From the NCBI GenBank assembly GCA_000431275.1, contig HF989212.1, positions 15,846 to 41,514 of the forward strand: a DNA stretch of 25,669 bases. Direction: 5' to 3'. A program made the translations under genes and the position numbers. Under the pieces are notes generated by a model, which was not told the DNA's origin, searched no databases, and was given only the letters and a program-made list of their open reading frames with translations. This DNA is from Prevotella sp. CAG:755. Lineage in GTDB: Bacteria; Bacteroidota; Bacteroidia; Bacteroidales; Bacteroidaceae. Shown here one piece after another: positions 16,594 to 24,913 of this stretch. Every line of letters starts with the position of its first letter. The first letter of the stretch is position 1.

Positions 16594-16631
16594 GCAAACG
16601 TCCCGAATGTGAGAGCATTCGGGACGTTTGC
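16594..16631 (+). terminator. Hairpin terminator after prfA
   Basis: Arms 16594-16609 and 16616-16631 form a perfect 16-bp stem with a 6-nt loop, 32 nt after the prfA stop. There is no T-run behind it. It contains CGGGACG (16620-16626), as do the hairpins after purC and aroE. Confidence 0.75.
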
Positions 16632-16723
16632 CATATCCCATCCATACGGCAAACACGGCAGCCGACAACACAAGGCATCACCACAAGCCGCGGAAATGTC
16701 CCAGCGGCGAAGAAGGCTTTAAA

Positions 16724-16828
16724 CCACGTCGTGAATTTTATATTCCACGATGTGATTTATATATCTCGCAGCGTGGTTTTTACATCTCACTACGTGACTT
16801 ACAGTTTGTGATGCCTGACTCGCAGCTC
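16724..16828 (+). repeat. Degenerate 21-nt tandem repeat in the prfA-DUF4153 gap
   Basis: The gap 16562-17008 has no confident gene, but 16724-16807 holds four consecutive units of exactly 21 nt (starting at 16724, 16745, 16766 and 16787). A fifth, much decayed, unit is at 16808-16828. Three units contain a CACnnnGTG dyad: CACGTCGTG, CACGATGTG and CACTACGTG. In the frame of the downstream DUF4153 gene the units read PRREFYI, PRCDLYI, SQRGFYI and SLRDLQF, a heptapeptide repeat with several synonymous differences. Whether it acts as DNA, RNA or peptide is unknown. It is not CRISPR-like, since there are no spacers. Confidence 0.7.
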
Positions 16829-16959
16829 CGTAGCGCAGGGGCTGATGTCCGACGCGCCGCATGCGAAATGCGGCCAAACTGCCATCTGCACGGGCGACGC
16901 ATCCCAGCATCAGACCGAAAAATCCGTCTGTTTTTACCCTGCATTCCGCACGTTTACAC

Positions 16960-16967
16960 TATCTTTG
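16960..16967 (+). promoter_or_regulatory. -7 element TATCTTTG upstream of the DUF4153 gene
   Basis: TATCTTTG fully matches TAnnTTTG and lies 41 nt before the ATG at 17009; a run of Ts (16931-16935) lies upstream. It supports a start at 17009 rather than at an upstream in-frame ATG. The flanking sequence is nearly the same as that before the TPM gene (12360). Confidence 0.62.
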
Positions 16968-17008
16968 TGGAAAACAACTCCGGCTCTGGCCACAAAACAC
17001 GCAGAACC

Positions 17009-18733
17009 ATGAAAAAAAGTCCTATCCACCTGTTACGCGGCTACTTACTCAGTCTGATGCGCACACTGCGACGCTTTCCACTGCCCACACTATTCATTCT
17101 CCTACTTACGCTGAAAACCCTTCTGGCTCTCCATGGCATGAGTTGTGGGACCGGACACGAAGATGACATCACATTCTTCTACCTGTCCGGGGCAGCCCTG
17201 CTTGCCACCGTCACTGCGGTATGGGGTGAGACTCAACGCTCTAAGCGACTGCGTTACGGCGTGACACTCGCCACGCAACTCATCTGGTTAGGTAATGCTG
17301 CCTACCTCTTCGGCCAACCGGCCATATCGCTCTCACTCGGGGTAGCCAACGGCGCCTCGCTCGTCCTGCTCGTCGCGGCCCTACCGGGGCTGCCCTACCT
17401 GCATCGACACAACGAACTGGCGTTCAGGCGGTTCTGCTCGCGGCTCGTATTCTCAGCTATCGCCGCAGGACTTGTAGGCCTATGCTTCTTCGCCGGCGTG
17501 ACGGTCCTCTCACTTTCCCTCGAACCGCTCTTCGGCATCCGCATGGGAACCTACACCGTCGAAACTATCGCCACGCTTTTCTTCGTATTCTGCGCGCCGA
17601 TGGTGTTCCTCTCACGAATGCCCTCGCCCGATGCTTTGGGGCAGGAGCAACATGCCGTCAGCCCGCTGACGCGCTACGCCGTACGCTACGTAATCAATCC
17701 GCTGCTATGCGCTTACGCTGCCCTACTCTACGTCTATGCGGCCTACATCCTGCTGACATGGAACCTGCCCAACGGATGGGTATCGGCACTGGTGAGCGCG
17801 CTGATGGGCGGAGTGGTGCTTACAGTCTACCTTTTCCTTCCACTGCGCCGTACAGACGGCTGGGAGCGTGACGACTTTGTGGCGCGCTACGGCCCGGCAC
17901 TCCTACTGCCCCTGCTGGTGCTTATGAGCATCGGTATCGGCCGACGGCTCTACGACTATGGCCTCACGGTGCGGCGCCTTTACCTGCTTCTCTTCAACCT
18001 CTGGTGCTATGCCGCCTGCTTCTACATGATTTTCACCCGCTCCCGCCGCGTCAAGTGGCTACTGCTCTCGCCCGTCGTACTTGGGTTCCTGGCCTCAGTG
18101 GGACCGTGGAACATCGTAGGCTCAACGCAACGTGTGCTGGCAAAAGAAGTAAAACGCGCCCTCGACGCCAGTGGCGTGGCTGCCTGTCCCATGGACAAGA
18201 CGGCCTATGGCCACACGCTCGAAGCCATGACAGACGAGACAGCCCGTTTCGTGAACGACAAGCTCGACTACATGCTCAGCACCTACGGCCGCAAGAGCGT
18301 GGCGGCGTTCATCAAGGACGACGTCGACCCACACCACTTCGGGCGGAAAACCACGGACGACGTACAGACATACAGCCAATACTTCACACGCCAAGCCCGC
18401 GTGAGTCTGACCGACAGCGTAGCCCACCTGCGACATGTGGACGAGACGCAGTCACTCACCGCCCTCGACCTGAGACGCGACACGGTGTACTTCTTCCTGA
18501 AAGACGCCGCCGCAAGCGCGGACGACTCGCTCCTGCGCTTCGACATCCCGCTCGGCCTGCTACGCAGCTGGGACACTGCCGACGCCGATACGGCGCCTCC
18601 CGTGCTACACAGCCACGACAGACGGGCACACTTGGCCGTAGAAGGCTTCTATCTCGACTTACGCACGGACAGCCGGCCCGACGACCTGAAAGTGAACAGC
18701 CTCACGCTCGAAGGCATCCTGCTCACGAAGTAG
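17009..18733 (+). CDS. DUF4153 family multi-pass membrane protein
   Basis: A 574-residue protein, from ATG 17009. A short basic start (MKKSPIHLLRGYL) leads into about ten or more membrane spans up to about residue 372, then a soluble C-terminal part of about 200 residues, probably extracytoplasmic. The core segments YVINPLLCAYAALLYVYAAYILL (about 227-249) and YDYGLTVRRLYLLLFNLWC (about 315-333) resemble DUF4153, a family of unknown function. The frame stays open to an ATG at 16628, but that extension would run over the promoter-like element and the prfA terminator and encodes low-complexity sequence, so I reject it. The pyrF promoter-like element lies 35 nt downstream. Confidence 0.83.
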   Translation: MKKSPIHLLRGYLLSLMRTLRRFPLPTLFILLLTLKTLLALHGMSCGTGHEDDITFFYLSGAALLATVTAVWGETQRSKRLRYGVTLATQLIWLGNAAYLFGQPAISLSLGVANGASLVLLVAALPGLPYLHRHNELAFRRFCSRLVFSAIAAGLVGLCFFAGVTVLSLSLEPLFGIRMGTYTVETIATLFFVFCAPMVFLSRMPSPDALGQEQHAVSPLTRYAVRYVINPLLCAYAALLYVYAAYILLTWNLPNGWVSALVSALMGGVVLTVYLFLPLRRTDGWERDDFVARYGPALLLPLLVLMSIGIGRRLYDYGLTVRRLYLLLFNLWCYAACFYMIFTRSRRVKWLLLSPVVLGFLASVGPWNIVGSTQRVLAKEVKRALDASGVAACPMDKTAYGHTLEAMTDETARFVNDKLDYMLSTYGRKSVAAFIKDDVDPHHFGRKTTDDVQTYSQYFTRQARVSLTDSVAHLRHVDETQSLTALDLRRDTVYFFLKDAAASADDSLLRFDIPLGLLRSWDTADADTAPPVLHSHDRRAHLAVEGFYLDLRTDSRPDDLKVNSLTLEGILLTK

Positions 18734-18768
18734 CCGTACAGCCCCGGCAGCATCTCGCCGGAAATGCG

Positions 18769-18776
18769 TAACTTTG
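18769..18776 (+). promoter_or_regulatory. -7 element TAACTTTG upstream of pyrF
   Basis: TAACTTTG followed by C is a full TAnnTTTG match, 44 nt before the pyrF ATG and 35 nt after the preceding stop. No clear -33 TTTG is present. An A-rich leader follows. Confidence 0.55.
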
Positions 18777-18820
18777 CGCCACGCGAAACAAACCACAGAA
18801 ACCCATAACATTTCACCTAC

Positions 18821-19651
18821 ATGAACAGACAAGAAATCATCCAGAACATCCGTCGGAAAGCGTCGTTCCTCTGCGTCGGCCTCGACACGGACGTAAAGAA
18901 AATACCCGCCCACCTGCTCAGCGAGGACGACCCCGTCTTTGCCTTCAACAAGGCTATCATCGACGCCACGGCCCCCTACTGCATCGCCTACAAGCCGAAC
19001 CTCGCCTTTTACGAGTGCGGAGGACTGAAAGGCTGGGCCGCCTTTGAGAAAACGGTCAGCTACCTGAAAGAGAACTATCCCGAGCTGTTCATCATTGCCG
19101 ACGCCAAACGCGGCGACATCGGCAACACGTCGGCCATGTATGCCCGCTCGTTCTTCGAAGAGATGGATCTCGACGCACTGACAGTGGCTCCCTACATGGG
19201 AGAGGACAGCGTGACCCCTTTCCTCGGCTACGACGGGAAATGGGTCATACTCTTGGCGCTGACCAGCAACAAAGGTTCGCACGACTTCCAGCTGACCGAG
19301 GACAAAGCAGGTGAGCGGCTGTTCGAGAAAGTACTGCGCACATCGCAACAATGGGCCGGAGCAGACCGTATGATGTACGTCGTAGGCGCCACGCAAGGCA
19401 GCCTCTTTGCCGACATCCGCCGCATCGCGCCCGACCACTTCCTGCTCGTGCCTGGTGTCGGTGCCCAAGGCGGCTCGCTTGAAGAAGTCTGCCGCTACGG
19501 GATGAACGCCGACTGCGGCCTTATCGTCAATTCGTCGCGCGGCATCATCTACGCGTCGGGCGGGACGGACTTCGCCGACGTGGCGGCAGTCAAGGCCAAG
19601 GAGCTGCAAGAACAGATGGCCGGGCAGCTCCGCCAGCACGGCATCATCTGA
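18821..19651 (+). CDS. pyrF: Orotidine 5'-phosphate decarboxylase, type 2
   Basis: A 276-residue TIM-barrel enzyme that decarboxylates OMP to UMP, the last step of pyrimidine synthesis. The catalytic signature [11 protein letters not shown] (94-104) carries Asp94, Lys96 and Asp99. The N-terminal [13 protein letters not shown] (17-29) and Lys58 are also typical, as is the phosphate-binding VPGVGAQGG near the C-terminus. The length and motif spelling identify the longer type 2 subfamily seen in Bacteroidetes, actinobacteria and others, rather than the 230-245-residue E. coli type. It is probably monocistronic, with its own promoter-like element and a terminator-like hairpin directly after the stop. 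Confidence 0.96.
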   Translation: MNRQEIIQNIRRKASFLCVGLDTDVKKIPAHLLSEDDPVFAFNKAIIDATAPYCIAYKPNLAFYECGGLKGWAAFEKTVSYLKENYPELFIIADAKRGDIGNTSAMYARSFFEEMDLDALTVAPYMGEDSVTPFLGYDGKWVILLALTSNKGSHDFQLTEDKAGERLFEKVLRTSQQWAGADRMMYVVGATQGSLFADIRRIAPDHFLLVPGVGAQGGSLEEVCRYGMNADCGLIVNSSRGIIYASGGTDFADVAAVKAKELQEQMAGQLRQHGII

Positions 19652-19658
19652 CACCGTC

Positions 19659-19715
19659 AAAACACAAGCGGCCGCTTCATCACCCACACAGACGGGAAGA
19701 AGCGGCCGCAGTTTT
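19659..19715 (+). terminator. Hairpin terminator after pyrF
   Basis: GCGGCCGCTTC (19668-19678) pairs with GAAGCGGCCGC (19699-19709) around a 20-nt loop. AAAAC (19659-19663) can also pair with GTTTT (19711-19715) beyond a small bulge, giving a short T-run at the end. It starts 7 nt after the pyrF stop. Confidence 0.7.
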
Positions 19716-19753
19716 AACTCATACACGTTACGCCCTCCCCTTCCTGAAATCCC

Positions 19754-20977
19754 ATGACCGACCGCCTCATCATCAACGACCCCGTCTATGGCTTTACCGA
19801 AGTACCACGCGGGCTGCTATGCGACATCATCAAACACCCCTACTTCCAGCGGCTTCACCGCATCCGCCAGCTGGGGTTGGCCGGACTTGTCTATCCCGGC
19901 GCGCAGCACACGCGCTTCCTGCACTCGCTCGGTGCCTACCACCTGATGCACCGTGCCATCGAAAGCCTCACCTCGAAAGGCGTCTTCATATTCGATTCCG
20001 AAGTCGAAGCCGTCGAGGCTGCCATCCTGATGCATGACCTAGGGCACGGCCCGTTCTCGCACGTGCTGGAAAAGGTCTTTACCGACGGCGTAAGCCACGA
20101 GGACATCTCCCTCATGATGATGGAAGAAATCAACAACGAGCTACACGGCCAGCTCAATCTGGCAATCAAGATTTTCAAGGACGACTATGGCAAACGCTTC
20201 CTCCATGAACTGATTTGCAGCCAGCTCGACATGGACCGCATGGACTACCTCTGCCGCGACAGTTTCTTCACAGGCGTCCGCGAGGGTAACATCGGCGCCG
20301 AACGCATCATCCAGACGCTGAACGTGCACGACGACCGTCTTGTCGTGGAACAAAAAGGCCTGCTCTCAGTGGAGAACTACCTGATGGCACGACGGCTGAT
20401 GTACTGGCAAGTATACCTGCACAAAACGGCAACCGCAGGCGAGGCTGTACTCACCGCAGCCCTCCGACGCGCCAAAGAACTGGCGCAAAGAGGCGTTGCC
20501 CTGTTCGCTTCGCCGGCTCTACGCTTCTTCCTGTACAATCAGGTCGATGCGCAGCTCTTCCACAGCGCCCCGAAGTGCTTGGAACACTTTGCCGAGTTGG
20601 ACGACAGCGACGTCATCAACGCGCTCAAAGTATGGCGGCATCACGACGACCGTGTGCTGTCCATCCTAGCCGACTCGTTCATCAACCGCCGTCTTTTCAA
20701 GGTCGAGGTGCTTCAATCGCCACCTTCGGAGGAACGGCTACTGTCGCTCCGTGCTGAGACCGCCCATCGCCTGGGCATCTCGGATGACGAGGCCGCCTAT
20801 TTTGTCTGCACCCGCAGAGAGGCCAAGGAAATGTATTCCACTACTGCTGACGGCATCGGCATTCTCTATCCCGACGAAAGCGTACGTGATGTAGCCTCCG
20901 TCTCCTCGCTCATCGACTCTGAAACTGCCGACTGCGCCGACCACAAGCTCTACCTCTACTACATGCGCACGGACTGA
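19754..20977 (+). CDS. HD-domain phosphohydrolase (SAMHD1/YwfO-like)
   Basis: A 407-residue cytosolic protein with an N-terminal HD domain. The metal ligands are visible: HTRFLHSLG (His57), HDLGHGPFSH (His94, Asp95) and QLDMDRMDYLCRD (Asp159). The spelling of these motifs and the opening INDPVYGFTEVP match the bacterial YwfO/SAMHD1-like family of deoxynucleoside triphosphate triphosphohydrolases, so a role in nucleotide-pool control is plausible; the exact substrate is not shown. The C-terminal half is a helical accessory region. It lies 102 nt after pyrF with no clear promoter element, so it may use read-through or an unrecognised start. A hairpin follows 73 nt past the stop, before a convergent gene. 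Confidence 0.9.
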   Translation: MTDRLIINDPVYGFTEVPRGLLCDIIKHPYFQRLHRIRQLGLAGLVYPGAQHTRFLHSLGAYHLMHRAIESLTSKGVFIFDSEVEAVEAAILMHDLGHGPFSHVLEKVFTDGVSHEDISLMMMEEINNELHGQLNLAIKIFKDDYGKRFLHELICSQLDMDRMDYLCRDSFFTGVREGNIGAERIIQTLNVHDDRLVVEQKGLLSVENYLMARRLMYWQVYLHKTATAGEAVLTAALRRAKELAQRGVALFASPALRFFLYNQVDAQLFHSAPKCLEHFAELDDSDVINALKVWRHHDDRVLSILADSFINRRLFKVEVLQSPPSEERLLSLRAETAHRLGISDDEAAYFVCTRREAKEMYSTTADGIGILYPDESVRDVASVSSLIDSETADCADHKLYLYYMRTD

Positions 20978-21050
20978 CCCGGCAACGTCGATGCAAGTTG
21001 CCGCCACTCGGGGGAAAAACACGTCCGTGCCCATGGACAGACACAAACAC

Positions 21051-21094
21051 TGCGCCCGTTGTTCGCTCTCAGTAAGAATCGGACAACGGGCGCA
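21051..21094. terminator. Hairpin between convergent HD and DUF3089 genes
   Basis: Arms 21051-21065 and 21080-21094 form a 15-bp stem with one G-T pair and a 14-nt loop. It lies 73 nt after the HD-gene stop and about 100 nt after the DUF3089-gene stop on the other strand, so it could serve both. No strong T-run is present on either side. The rest of 20978-21195 holds only a short imperfect direct repeat (around 21134-21173). Confidence 0.68.
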
Positions 21095-21195
21095 ATGTAA
21101 AAATCATGGATGCACTGACCGGAATGTATGAAACAGTGACAGAAATTACGGGAAGAGTGACAGGAAACACGGGCACTGCTTCCGTCCGGACGGCC

Positions 21196-22215
21196 TCAAT
21201 GCTTGTCATAATAAGCCCGGATGCGCGCTCGGATATTGCGGCGCAAGCAGTCCCGATAGAGCCACGGCTCAGCACCGTGAAAGTCGCCGACATTCAGGAA
21301 GCCGAGAATGGGGCTGTACTCCGCCCCGCTGTATCCGCGGACAATCAAGACATGATGCTCAGCTGAAACACTGACTGTCACCGTATCGTCGAGCACGGCA
21401 GGCGTAGTATCGGTGCGCCAGTTTACAGGGTTGATGCACATGACGCAAGGGGCACTGACGATAGGCTTGATAAAGCGCTCGTCCGAGACGGAGTTGTAGC
21501 AGATGGTCACTCCGATGTCTGTCGAATCCTGCGCAGCCCGGATGTTCGTCGTGGCCGCCACATCGCCGGGCGTCACCTTATATCCCATCACATAGGCCGC
21601 CACGAGATAACGATGGAGTTCTGGTGGCATTGTTTTCAGCAGTTCGACCACAGCGCGACCACCTTGGCTGAACCCTGCCAAAATAAAGGGACGCCGTGGA
21701 TTGCGCCGCCGCTGAAACTCCCGAAAAGCAGCGCGCACATCGCCCATAGCCAGAGCGACATACTTGTTCACGGAATCTTCATTCTGCATGGCCCACACTT
21801 CGATCGTCATGTGGCGATAATAAGGTGAATAAAAGTCATTGCCTCCGCCCATGTAGGCCGCAACGCGACTGATCTCCTTGTCCATGTCGGCACGGTGGGC
21901 TTCATTATACACGTCTGCGTAGTGACAAAGGGCACTATCGGATGCCATCCAATCCTTCTCCCACGTCGAAACGATGTAGAATACATCCGCCCCGCTTCCT
22001 GCCGTGTCGTTTTTCTGCACAAACCACATCGACGAATCGGTATAATCGGGCGCAGGAGGGATGTATTGCCCCGCACCGACGGAAGCTGGCAAATGCTCCT
22101 TACGTGGAGCGCACAACGAATGTACGGAAAGGAGACTGGCACAAAAAAGCAGAGCCGTCACACACAGACGGCTCTGAGGAAATGAAGTTCGTAACAAAAC
22201 ATAAACTGAAAGCAT
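21196..22215 (-). CDS. DUF3089 family alpha/beta hydrolase, exported
   Basis: A 339-residue protein with an N-terminal signal sequence (about residues 14-35). It has no good lipobox, because the cysteines follow Phe or Leu. The body matches DUF3089: PDYTDSSMWF, VFYIVSTWEKDW, YSPYYRHMTIEVWAM, and FILAGFSQGG (177-186), whose Ser183 is the likely nucleophile. LVAAYVMGYKV and a late DFHGAEPWLYRDCLRRN, with His313 as the likely catalytic histidine, also fit. It is probably an esterase-like hydrolase acting in the periplasm; the substrate is unknown. It lies 73 nt downstream of the penicillin-binding protein gene on the same strand, so it may be its operon partner, and it converges with the HD gene. 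Confidence 0.85.
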   Translation of the reverse strand: MLSVYVLLRTSFPQSRLCVTALLFCASLLSVHSLCAPRKEHLPASVGAGQYIPPAPDYTDSSMWFVQKNDTAGSGADVFYIVSTWEKDWMASDSALCHYADVYNEAHRADMDKEISRVAAYMGGGNDFYSPYYRHMTIEVWAMQNEDSVNKYVALAMGDVRAAFREFQRRRNPRRPFILAGFSQGGRAVVELLKTMPPELHRYLVAAYVMGYKVTPGDVAATTNIRAAQDSTDIGVTICYNSVSDERFIKPIVSAPCVMCINPVNWRTDTTPAVLDDTVTVSVSAEHHVLIVRGYSGAEYSPILGFLNVGDFHGAEPWLYRDCLRRNIRARIRAYYDKH

Positions 22216-22288
22216 ACGTGACCAATTGATATCTGTTCACAAACACGCCCGGAGCACGACATGCTCTTCCGTAGCAGCAACGCGGAAC

Positions 22289-24880
22289 TTATATCAGGTC
22301 TTGCGCTCCTTGCACCACCCCGTCCTTATCCTGCTGACGGCGCTGCTTGCGGCGCTCGCGTCGGTTCAGTTCCTGTTTTGCCTCTCCGCCGGTCACGCCG
22401 TTCTGGCTACTTCCGGCCGATTCGGCTGGCCGCCCCGCAGAATCAGCTGAATGCACGGGCACAAGGGTCGGCACACCGTTCTCGTCAAAGCGCAGTTCAA
22501 GCCTCAAAGAGTCGCCCATCAGGACAGCGGTGGAATCCACAGCCACCGTGTCAGTATCGAGCCGCGCAGGAGCATAGGTCACTTCGTAGAGTGAAGCATC
22601 TATTTTTTCTTTCGGCGCACCGTACTTCCGGGCGTATTTGTCATGGAAAAGCGGATCGCCGAGCACACTTTCCATGAAATAACCGAAAATGGGCAACGCC
22701 GTCCTGCTGCCCTGGCCCAGCGCTCCAGTACGGAAATGAATGCTACGATATTCGCCGCCAACCCAGGCTCCACCGACGAGACCGGGCGACGTACCGACGA
22801 ACCAGGCGTCAGAGTGATTGTTCGACGTACCGGTCTTTCCACCGAAGTCGACTTCTCTGGCATACGGCCCCACATAACGACGCAAAGACTGCGATGTGCC
22901 ACCTCCATCGTTGACACCAGCCCGCAAAAGCTGTTGCATGAAGAATGCGGAACGATATGGGATGACTTGCTCTCCTTCTTCCGTCGCTTCGTAGATGACT
23001 TCACCGTCACGGTCAACGACTTTCGTCACCAAGACAGGCTCGACATGACGGCCGTTGTTTGCCACCGTGGCGTAAGCATTAACCATCTCCAAGAGGTTCA
23101 CGTCGCTTGCGCCCAAAGCCAAAGCAGGTGTTTCGTCCAAAGGAGATTTGATTCCCATTGCATGAGCGGTCTCAGCGATGCGGTCTATTCCCACGCGTTG
23201 CCCGAGCTTGACGGCTATCGTGTTGATGCTGCGCGCGAAAGCGGCACGCAAGGGGATGGAATCACCGGAGAAGTAGCCGTTAGCGTTGTGAGGCTGCCAA
23301 AGTGTGGTTTCTTTTTTCTTGGCATCATAGACCTCCATGCTGATGAACTCATCACGCATACGGTCGGCCGGGGTCATACCCTGATTCATCGCCTCTGTAT
23401 ACACGAACAATTTGAATGTCGAACCCGGTTGACGCATGGCTGTCACCTTGTCGTATTTCCAGGCTTGGAAATCGATGTCGCCGACCCACACTTTGACGTG
23501 ACCGTTTTCTGGTTCCATCGCCACAAAACCTGTGTGCATGAAACGCACCATGTAACGAATGGAATCCATCGTGCTCATCATTTCGGTCTTCGGCCCATCG
23601 TACGTGAAAAGCTTGACCGGATGCGGCTGGTTCAAATAATAAGTCACTGAATCCGGTGCGTCGGGATATCGCGCCGACAGGATTTTGTAGGCGTCGGTCT
23701 TTTCAGCCAGATCCTCTATGAAATGAGGAATCTCTTGCCCGCGCTCGTCGACCCACGGTGCCCGTTTGCCCCAATGGTTATCAAAATTGCGCTGAACGAT
23801 ACGCATCTGCTTGCTCACAGCAGCTTCGGCGTAACGCTGCATCCGCATGTTCAGCGTAGTATATATCTTCAAGCCATCGGAATATAGATCTACATCAGGC
23901 AATTTTTCTTTCAGATAATCGGCAACGGCTTCACGGAAATACAGGGCTTTCCCGTCATAGACCGTCTCTACCTTAAACTTCAAGTCTATGGGCAGGTCTT
24001 TCAGCGAGTCACATTCTGCCAAGGTCAGATGGCCGTGAGTGCGCATGTTGTCGAGCACCGTGTTGCGCCGGCGGAGGCTGTTCTCGGGATTAATCCGTGG
24101 ATTGTATGCAGAAGTGGCTTTCAGAAGACCAACAAGAACGGCCGCCTCTTCTGGTTTCAAGCGCGAAGGTGTCGTGTCGAAATAAGTCTTCGAAGCTGTC
24201 TTTATTCCGAAAGCATTGGAACCGAAATCAACCGTGTTCGCATACATGTTCAGAATTTCGCGCTTGGAATAGAACATTTCCAACTCGACAGCAAGAATCA
24301 TCTCCTTGCTTTTCATGACAAGGATTTTCACCCCTGGGATGTAGCCAAGCAATCCGGTTGAATACTCGGTCCGGACACGGAACATATTCTTCACCAATTG
24401 TTGCGTAATGGTCGACGCCCCGCGCGCCCGTCCACGAAACGCATCTTTCACCGCAGCCACGAGTCCTTGGAAATCAATACCATGATGACGATAGAAACGT
24501 TCGTCTTCCGTAGAGATCAAAGCATCGAAAAACACAGGATTGATGGAGTCGTAAGGAACGGGCTGACGGTTTTCGCTGAAAAAACGCCCGATCAACACGC
24601 TGTCTTCACTGTAAATTTCTGAAGCGGCGGCTGTCCGCGGGTTCATTATGCTGTTGATGGACGGAGACCGACCAAACAGCCAGAACAGATTGACCGAAAC
24701 TGCAAAAATATAAAAGATGACAAACGCAAAGAACGACAACACAGCCGCACACAACTTCTTATACCACGGAGTTCCCCGATAAAGAGCGATGTACCACCGC
24801 CAAGCGGCTTTTATTTTCCTTCCGAGCCAGCAAAAAGACGACAAGACTTTTGCCCAAAAGCTCTGATTTTCTTTACTCAT
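22289..24880 (-). CDS. Class A penicillin-binding protein (PBP1a-type transglycosylase/transpeptidase)
   Basis: An 863-residue bifunctional peptidoglycan synthase. It has a cytoplasmic start and one membrane span (about residues 43-68). The GT51 glycosyltransferase domain shows TEDERFYRHHGID (124-136, catalytic Glu125), GASTITQQLVKN (154-165) and EMFYSKREILNMYAN. The transpeptidase domain has the active-site SxxK at Ser487-Lys490 (GSTFK), SIN (551-553) and KTGTSN (682-687). The C-terminal tail of about 100 residues is low-complexity and ends in an Arg/Lys/Gln-rich cluster. Both active sites look intact, and the length suits Bacteroidetes PBP1a. It lies between miaA and the DUF3089 gene on the minus strand, with its own promoter-like element. 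Confidence 0.95.
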   Translation of the reverse strand: MSKENQSFWAKVLSSFCWLGRKIKAAWRWYIALYRGTPWYKKLCAAVLSFFAFVIFYIFAVSVNLFWLFGRSPSINSIMNPRTAAASEIYSEDSVLIGRFFSENRQPVPYDSINPVFFDALISTEDERFYRHHGIDFQGLVAAVKDAFRGRARGASTITQQLVKNMFRVRTEYSTGLLGYIPGVKILVMKSKEMILAVELEMFYSKREILNMYANTVDFGSNAFGIKTASKTYFDTTPSRLKPEEAAVLVGLLKATSAYNPRINPENSLRRRNTVLDNMRTHGHLTLAECDSLKDLPIDLKFKVETVYDGKALYFREAVADYLKEKLPDVDLYSDGLKIYTTLNMRMQRYAEAAVSKQMRIVQRNFDNHWGKRAPWVDERGQEIPHFIEDLAEKTDAYKILSARYPDAPDSVTYYLNQPHPVKLFTYDGPKTEMMSTMDSIRYMVRFMHTGFVAMEPENGHVKVWVGDIDFQAWKYDKVTAMRQPGSTFKLFVYTEAMNQGMTPADRMRDEFISMEVYDAKKKETTLWQPHNANGYFSGDSIPLRAAFARSINTIAVKLGQRVGIDRIAETAHAMGIKSPLDETPALALGASDVNLLEMVNAYATVANNGRHVEPVLVTKVVDRDGEVIYEATEEGEQVIPYRSAFFMQQLLRAGVNDGGGTSQSLRRYVGPYAREVDFGGKTGTSNNHSDAWFVGTSPGLVGGAWVGGEYRSIHFRTGALGQGSRTALPIFGYFMESVLGDPLFHDKYARKYGAPKEKIDASLYEVTYAPARLDTDTVAVDSTAVLMGDSLRLELRFDENGVPTLVPVHSADSAGRPAESAGSSQNGVTGGEAKQELNRRERRKQRRQQDKDGVVQGAQDLI

Positions 24881-24900
24881 GACAATGAAAATTACGCACG

Positions 24901-24908
24901 CAAAAGTA
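24901..24908 (-). promoter_or_regulatory. -7 element TACTTTTG upstream of the PBP1a-type gene
   Basis: On the minus strand TACTTTTG followed by C fully matches TAnnTTTG. It lies 20 nt before the ATG (24880) and 5 nt past the miaA stop. The element itself is the same octamer used by the DUF5715 gene. It suggests that the penicillin-binding protein can be expressed independently of miaA. Confidence 0.55.
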
Positions 24909-24913
24909 AATAA

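Noticed and set aside
16724..16828. CRISPR array
   Set aside because: The units are directly adjacent with no spacers, too degenerate, and no cas genes are nearby.
16628..17008. In-frame N-terminal extension of the DUF4153 protein starting at ATG 16628
   Set aside because: It begins inside the prfA terminator region, runs through the 21-nt repeats and the TATCTTTG element, and encodes low-complexity sequence. ATG 17009 gives the normal DUF4153 N-terminus.
18659..19726. 355-codon minus-strand frame opposite pyrF
   Set aside because: It spans the end of the DUF4153 gene, the pyrF promoter region and the pyrF terminator, and has no domain similarity.
21106..21366. 86-codon plus-strand ORF at the end of the DUF3089 gene
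   Set aside because: It mostly overlaps the conserved DUF3089 coding region antisense, has no family match, and starts just after the hairpin with no promoter.
22643..23650. 335-codon plus-strand frame inside the PBP gene
   Set aside because: It is antisense to the conserved transpeptidase domain with intact catalytic motifs; no recognisable protein.
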